Below, one piece after another: positions 34,501 to 34,564 of a stretch of 34,564 nt of DNA. Position numbers and translations under genes: made by a program. The stretch's first letter is position 1. Each line of letters begins with the position of its first letter. This DNA is from Thermoplasmata archaeon (GTDB lineage: Archaea > Thermoplasmatota > Thermoplasmata > Lutacidiplasmatales > UBA184): positions 1 to 34,564 of the forward strand of contig JASHQC010000112.1 in the NCBI GenBank assembly GCA_030037735.1, given 5' to 3'. The notes under the pieces are model-generated. The model searched no databases, was not told the DNA's origin, and saw only the letters and a program-made list of their open reading frames with translations.

Positions 34501-34564
34501 TCACTCGGCTGTCGCGCTACGGATGCGCAGCACAATCTTCCCCAGCACCGGCCGGGCAGCTAGG
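34501..34564 (-). CDS. C-terminal fragment, possibly a zinc-type alcohol dehydrogenase or quinone oxidoreductase
   Basis: The minus strand enters from the right edge in an open frame that ends with TGA at 34501-34503. The last residues read AARPVLGKIVLRIRSATAE. The GK(I/V)VLR motif close to the end is typical of the C terminus of medium-chain dehydrogenases, where it forms the final strand. Only 20 residues are visible, so the assignment is weak. Confidence 0.4.
   Translation of the reverse strand, partial: LAARPVLGKIVLRIRSATAE

Overview
The window looks like a piece of a GC-rich archaeal chromosome, most probably from an uncultivated member of the Thermoplasmatota. This is inference. Many genes have a TATA-like box about 24-29 nt upstream of the start codon and no Shine-Dalgarno sequence, as expected for leaderless archaeal transcripts. 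The gene set includes an HTH_10 (bacterio-opsin activator type) regulator, an HTH-less Lrp/AsnC protein, VapBC, and surface beta-propeller proteins with C-terminal membrane anchors. Several genes are of bacterial type (class III cyclases, KatG, VOC proteins) and suggest transfer. There are no rRNA or tRNA genes and no CRISPR array.

Left part (1-12.6 kb). A cyclase gene is cut by the left edge and seems to carry the tail of a KaiC/RAD55-like ATPase. Then come a VOC protein, a VapBC module, a GNAT acetyltransferase, a YcaQ-like DNA glycosylase, an alpha-alpha toroid protein, a second VOC protein, a cyclase-TolB-TPR protein and katG. Six copies of a short hairpin-forming repeat lie between these genes, all in one orientation. 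After katG there is about 1.2 kb without an intact gene, holding a decayed IS630-type transposase.

Middle (12.6-20.4 kb). A tandem-RAM Lrp-like gene has its promoter inside an inverted repeat. Next is the most interesting locus: an HTH_10 regulator fused to an O6-alkylguanine-DNA alkyltransferase, translationally coupled to a DMT transporter. Its promoter carries a perfect 18-bp palindrome next to the TATA box, so it resembles an archaeal counterpart of the bacterial Ada sensor-regulator. An AT-richer decayed reading frame, a 52-residue membrane peptide, a second toroid paralogue, a prolyl oligopeptidase and a broken VOC gene follow.

Right part (20.4-34.6 kb). Two anchored surface proteins (a kelch propeller, and a protein with fourteen 42-residue YVTN-type repeats) precede a cyclophilin, a four-TM protein, a zinc-ribbon membrane protein coupled to RNase HI, two tiny coupled ORFs, an MMPL exporter, a cysteine-containing protein of unknown function and an ABC-2 permease/ATPase pair. 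The right edge holds the tail of a minus-strand gene, perhaps a zinc-type dehydrogenase.
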